From: JBBTQX01 sp038064955
GTDB lineage: Bacteria > Patescibacteriota > Minisyncoccia > UBA6257 > GWB1-50-10
Direction of reading: 5' to 3'
Assembly (NCBI GenBank): GCA_038064955.1
Contig: JBBTRY010000022.1
Location: 1-5,846 of the forward strand
DNA length: 5,846 nt
A model generated the notes under the pieces. It did not search any database, was not told where the DNA came from, and worked only from the letters and a program-made list of their open reading frames with translations. A program made the translations under genes and the position numbers. Below, piece after piece: positions 4,839 through 5,846 of the stretch (position 1 is the stretch's first letter; each line of letters starts with the position of its first letter).

Positions 4839-5279
4839 ATGAACAATTTAGTTATAAAGCTCAGAGAAACAACGGGAGCGGGCGTGATGGAGTGCAAACG
4901 GGCGCTCGAGAAAGCCGGCGGCAATTTGGACAAGGCCGTGGAGTTCATTCATGAAGCCGGCCTTTTGAAGGCTGAAAGCAAGAAAGAGCGGAAGACCGGC
5001 GCGGGTCTGATCCATACCTACATCCACAATGAACGAGTGGGGGTTATTTTGGAAGTGCGGGCCGAGACGGATTTCGTGGTGCGCTCCGAGCCTTTCAAAG
5101 AGCTGGCGCATAATATCGTGATGCAGATTGCGGCGATGGGTCCGGCCAGTGTGGAAGAGCTTTTAAAACAGCCTTTTATCCGGGACGAATCTAAGACCAT
5201 CGCAGATATGGTGAAAGGCGTGACGGCCAAGGTTGGAGAAAATATCAAAGTGGAAAAATTCTGCCGGTATGAGTTATAA
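4839..5279 (+). CDS. tsf: Elongation factor Ts, short form
   Basis: EF-Ts recycles EF-Tu by catalysing GDP release. The N-terminal UBA-like domain is clear: VIKLRETTGAGVMECKRALE (5-24) with GGNLDKAVEFI following. The core has VGVILEVRAETDFVVRSEPF, containing the EF-Tu-contacting TDFV at residues 77-80. It ends with VGENIKVEKFCRYEL, matching the closing strand of single-core EF-Ts. At 146 residues it is far shorter than E. coli EF-Ts (about 280) and shorter than the Thermus type (about 196). The second core repeat and the coiled-coil hairpin are missing. No frameshift is seen, so it looks like a genuine minimal form. An overlapping ATGTTATGA puts another ATG five bases upstream, but it meets a stop after two codons. 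No Shine-Dalgarno is present. Confidence 0.95.
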   Translation: MNNLVIKLRETTGAGVMECKRALEKAGGNLDKAVEFIHEAGLLKAESKKERKTGAGLIHTYIHNERVGVILEVRAETDFVVRSEPFKELAHNIVMQIAAMGPASVEELLKQPFIRDESKTIADMVKGVTAKVGENIKVEKFCRYEL

Positions 5280-5299
5280 CAAAATTATAAAATTACCGC

Positions 5300-5614
5300 A
5301 TGACCTATTTCATAATTCAAACCCTCATAATGCTTTCACTGGCCGTGATACTTTATCTTATGGCGGAAGCGCTTCCGCGCATAAGTGATGAGCCGGAAAA
5401 TGGCCCCGAAAGCCGGAGCCGCGCGATGCATTATGTCGAGAAGCTGGATATTATCCTCAAGACTTTCTCCGAAAGGATATTGAGGCAGTTTCGGGTGTGG
5501 ATTCTTAAATTAGACAATGTTATCGGCCATAAATTGAACCGGTTTAAAAAGGAGATTCCCAAGGAGACAAAATTGCCTCCGGCGGAAGAGGAAAATAAGA
5601 CGCCGGAGAATTAA
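5300..5614 (+). CDS. Small membrane-anchored protein of unknown function
   Basis: I do not recognise a named family. The 104-residue product begins with one hydrophobic segment (about residues 4-23, IIQTLIMLSLAVILYLM). An acidic linker with SDEPENGPESRSR follows, then a basic amphipathic helical region (about 45-90, including ILRQFRVWILKLDNVIGHKLNRFKK). The tail is charged and Pro/Glu-rich. The short N-terminus ahead of the hydrophobic segment and the positive charges behind it suggest an N-out or signal-anchor topology, with the helical part lying on the membrane. It starts 20 bases after tsf, so it is probably expressed with rpsB-tsf. TATAAA lies 8 bases before the ATG, the same spacing as at trmD, although the spacer is AT-rich. 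No Shine-Dalgarno is visible. Codon use and the clean frame support a real gene. Confidence 0.75.
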   Translation: MTYFIIQTLIMLSLAVILYLMAEALPRISDEPENGPESRSRAMHYVEKLDIILKTFSERILRQFRVWILKLDNVIGHKLNRFKKEIPKETKLPPAEEENKTPEN

Positions 5615-5615
5615 T

Positions 5616-5644
5616 TTGCTCCGTCGCCGCTAATCCGTTAGAAT
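5616..5644 (+). promoter_or_regulatory. Candidate promoter for tRNA-Tyr
   Basis: TTGCTC (5616-5621, 3 of 6) and TAGAAT (5639-5644, 5 of 6) are separated by 17 bases. Transcription would begin about 7-8 bases before the mature tRNA 5' end, as expected for a lone tRNA gene. Confidence 0.45.
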
Positions 5645-5658
5645 ACTTTTGGTAATTT

Positions 5659-5744
5659 GCGCCGGTCGGATAGCGGCTATTCCAGGGGACTGTAAATCCC
5701 CGGCCTTATGGGCACCGAAGGTTCGAGTCCTTCCCGGCGCACCA
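5659..5744 (+). tRNA. tRNA-Tyr (anticodon GUA), CCA encoded
   Basis: A full class II cloverleaf can be drawn. The acceptor stem GCGCCGG pairs with CCGGCGC without mismatch, followed by discriminator A and CCA (5742-5744). The D stem GGA/TCC encloses a loop containing GG. The anticodon stem GGGGA/TCCCC has loop CTGTAAA, with GTA at 5692-5694. A long variable arm (5702-5716) has a small GCC/GGC stem, and the T arm is GAAGG-TTCGAGT-CCTTC. The long variable arm and GUA anticodon are as expected for bacterial tRNA-Tyr. Position 9 is C, slightly unusual. No clear terminator follows. Confidence 0.97.
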
Positions 5745-5770
5745 AGTGAGAAAAGTCAAAGAGTTTTGGT

Positions 5771-5792
5771 TCGCCTCGCTTCGCTCGGCGGC
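5771..5792. repeat. GC-rich mirror/inverted repeat downstream of the tRNA
   Basis: CTCGCT (5775-5780) is followed by TCGCTC, a perfect mirror (the same read backwards). It is bordered by CGCC and GGCG, which can pair as a 4-bp stem. The remaining bases from the tRNA to the window end hold no confident gene. A GTG at 5746 opens a frame that runs to the edge (33 codons), and an ATG occupies the last three bases, but neither has family features to support it. Confidence 0.45.
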
Positions 5793-5846
5793 TAATTTGT
5801 ATTCAATTTTGGGGGCAAAAACGAATTGGCGGTTTCGCAAAATATG

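Noticed and set aside
5668..5678. An 11-base match (CGGATAGCGGC) between the tRNA-Tyr D arm and the reverse complement of element copy 1
   Set aside because: It spans the junction of the element with its nested palindrome and is absent from copy 2. The tRNA bases are explained by the cloverleaf, so coincidence is the simpler reading.
5746..5846. A new gene beginning at GTG 5746 or ATG 5844
   Set aside because: The GTG frame stays open for 33 codons to the edge, but it starts two bases after the tRNA CCA, runs through a repeat and shows no recognisable protein features. The ATG is at the very last bases, so nothing can be judged.

Overview
The window reads as a housekeeping stretch from an uncultivated, streamlined bacterium, most likely the Candidate Phyla Radiation (Patescibacteria, Parcubacteria-like). 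This assignment is inferred from a combination of traits, not from a marker search. The traits are: a reduced SMC with no recognisable hinge, a very short EF-Ts, rpsP-khpA-trmD without rimM or rplS, almost no Shine-Dalgarno sequences, extended -10 promoters set very close to start codons, about 90% A+T spacers between moderately GC-rich genes, and perfect palindromes embedded in genes and spacers.

Layout, all on the + strand: (1) the last codons of an upstream gene, possibly RNase III, overlapping the start of smc; (2) smc, a 736-residue SMC-type ATPase; (3) a 157-base spacer almost filled by a long hairpin repeat (copy 1, 2252-2342) and a weak promoter; (4) rpsP (ribosomal protein bS16), then khpA (KH-domain RNA-binding protein) with its own promoter, closed by a perfect palindromic terminator; (5) trmD (tRNA m1G37 methyltransferase), probably on a leaderless or nearly leaderless mRNA; (6) a 225-base spacer holding copy 2 of the hairpin repeat (3867-3954, opposite orientation), another hairpin and a strong rpsB promoter; (7) rpsB (uS2), an AT-rich spacer, tsf (EF-Ts) and a 104-residue membrane protein of unknown function; (8) a tRNA-Tyr(GUA) gene with encoded CCA; (9) about 100 bases with a GC-rich mirror repeat and no confident gene.

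Most genes serve translation: ribosomal proteins S16 and S2, elongation factor Ts, tRNA-Tyr, tRNA modification at G37 and a KH RNA chaperone. SMC serves chromosome organisation.

The most notable signal is not a gene. Two spacers carry related elements of about 90 bases, each a long outer stem, two conserved internal boxes and a central hairpin. Their stem arms differ between copies but stay paired, and their non-Watson-Crick pairs are G-U in one shared orientation. I do not recognise this element by name; it could be a structured RNA or a mobile hairpin. Further palindromes lie inside smc and trmD coding sequence, inside element copy 1 and in the khpA terminator. Two of these share the same CCGCCAG/CTGGCGG half-sites, which suggests a genome populated by dispersed palindromic repeats.
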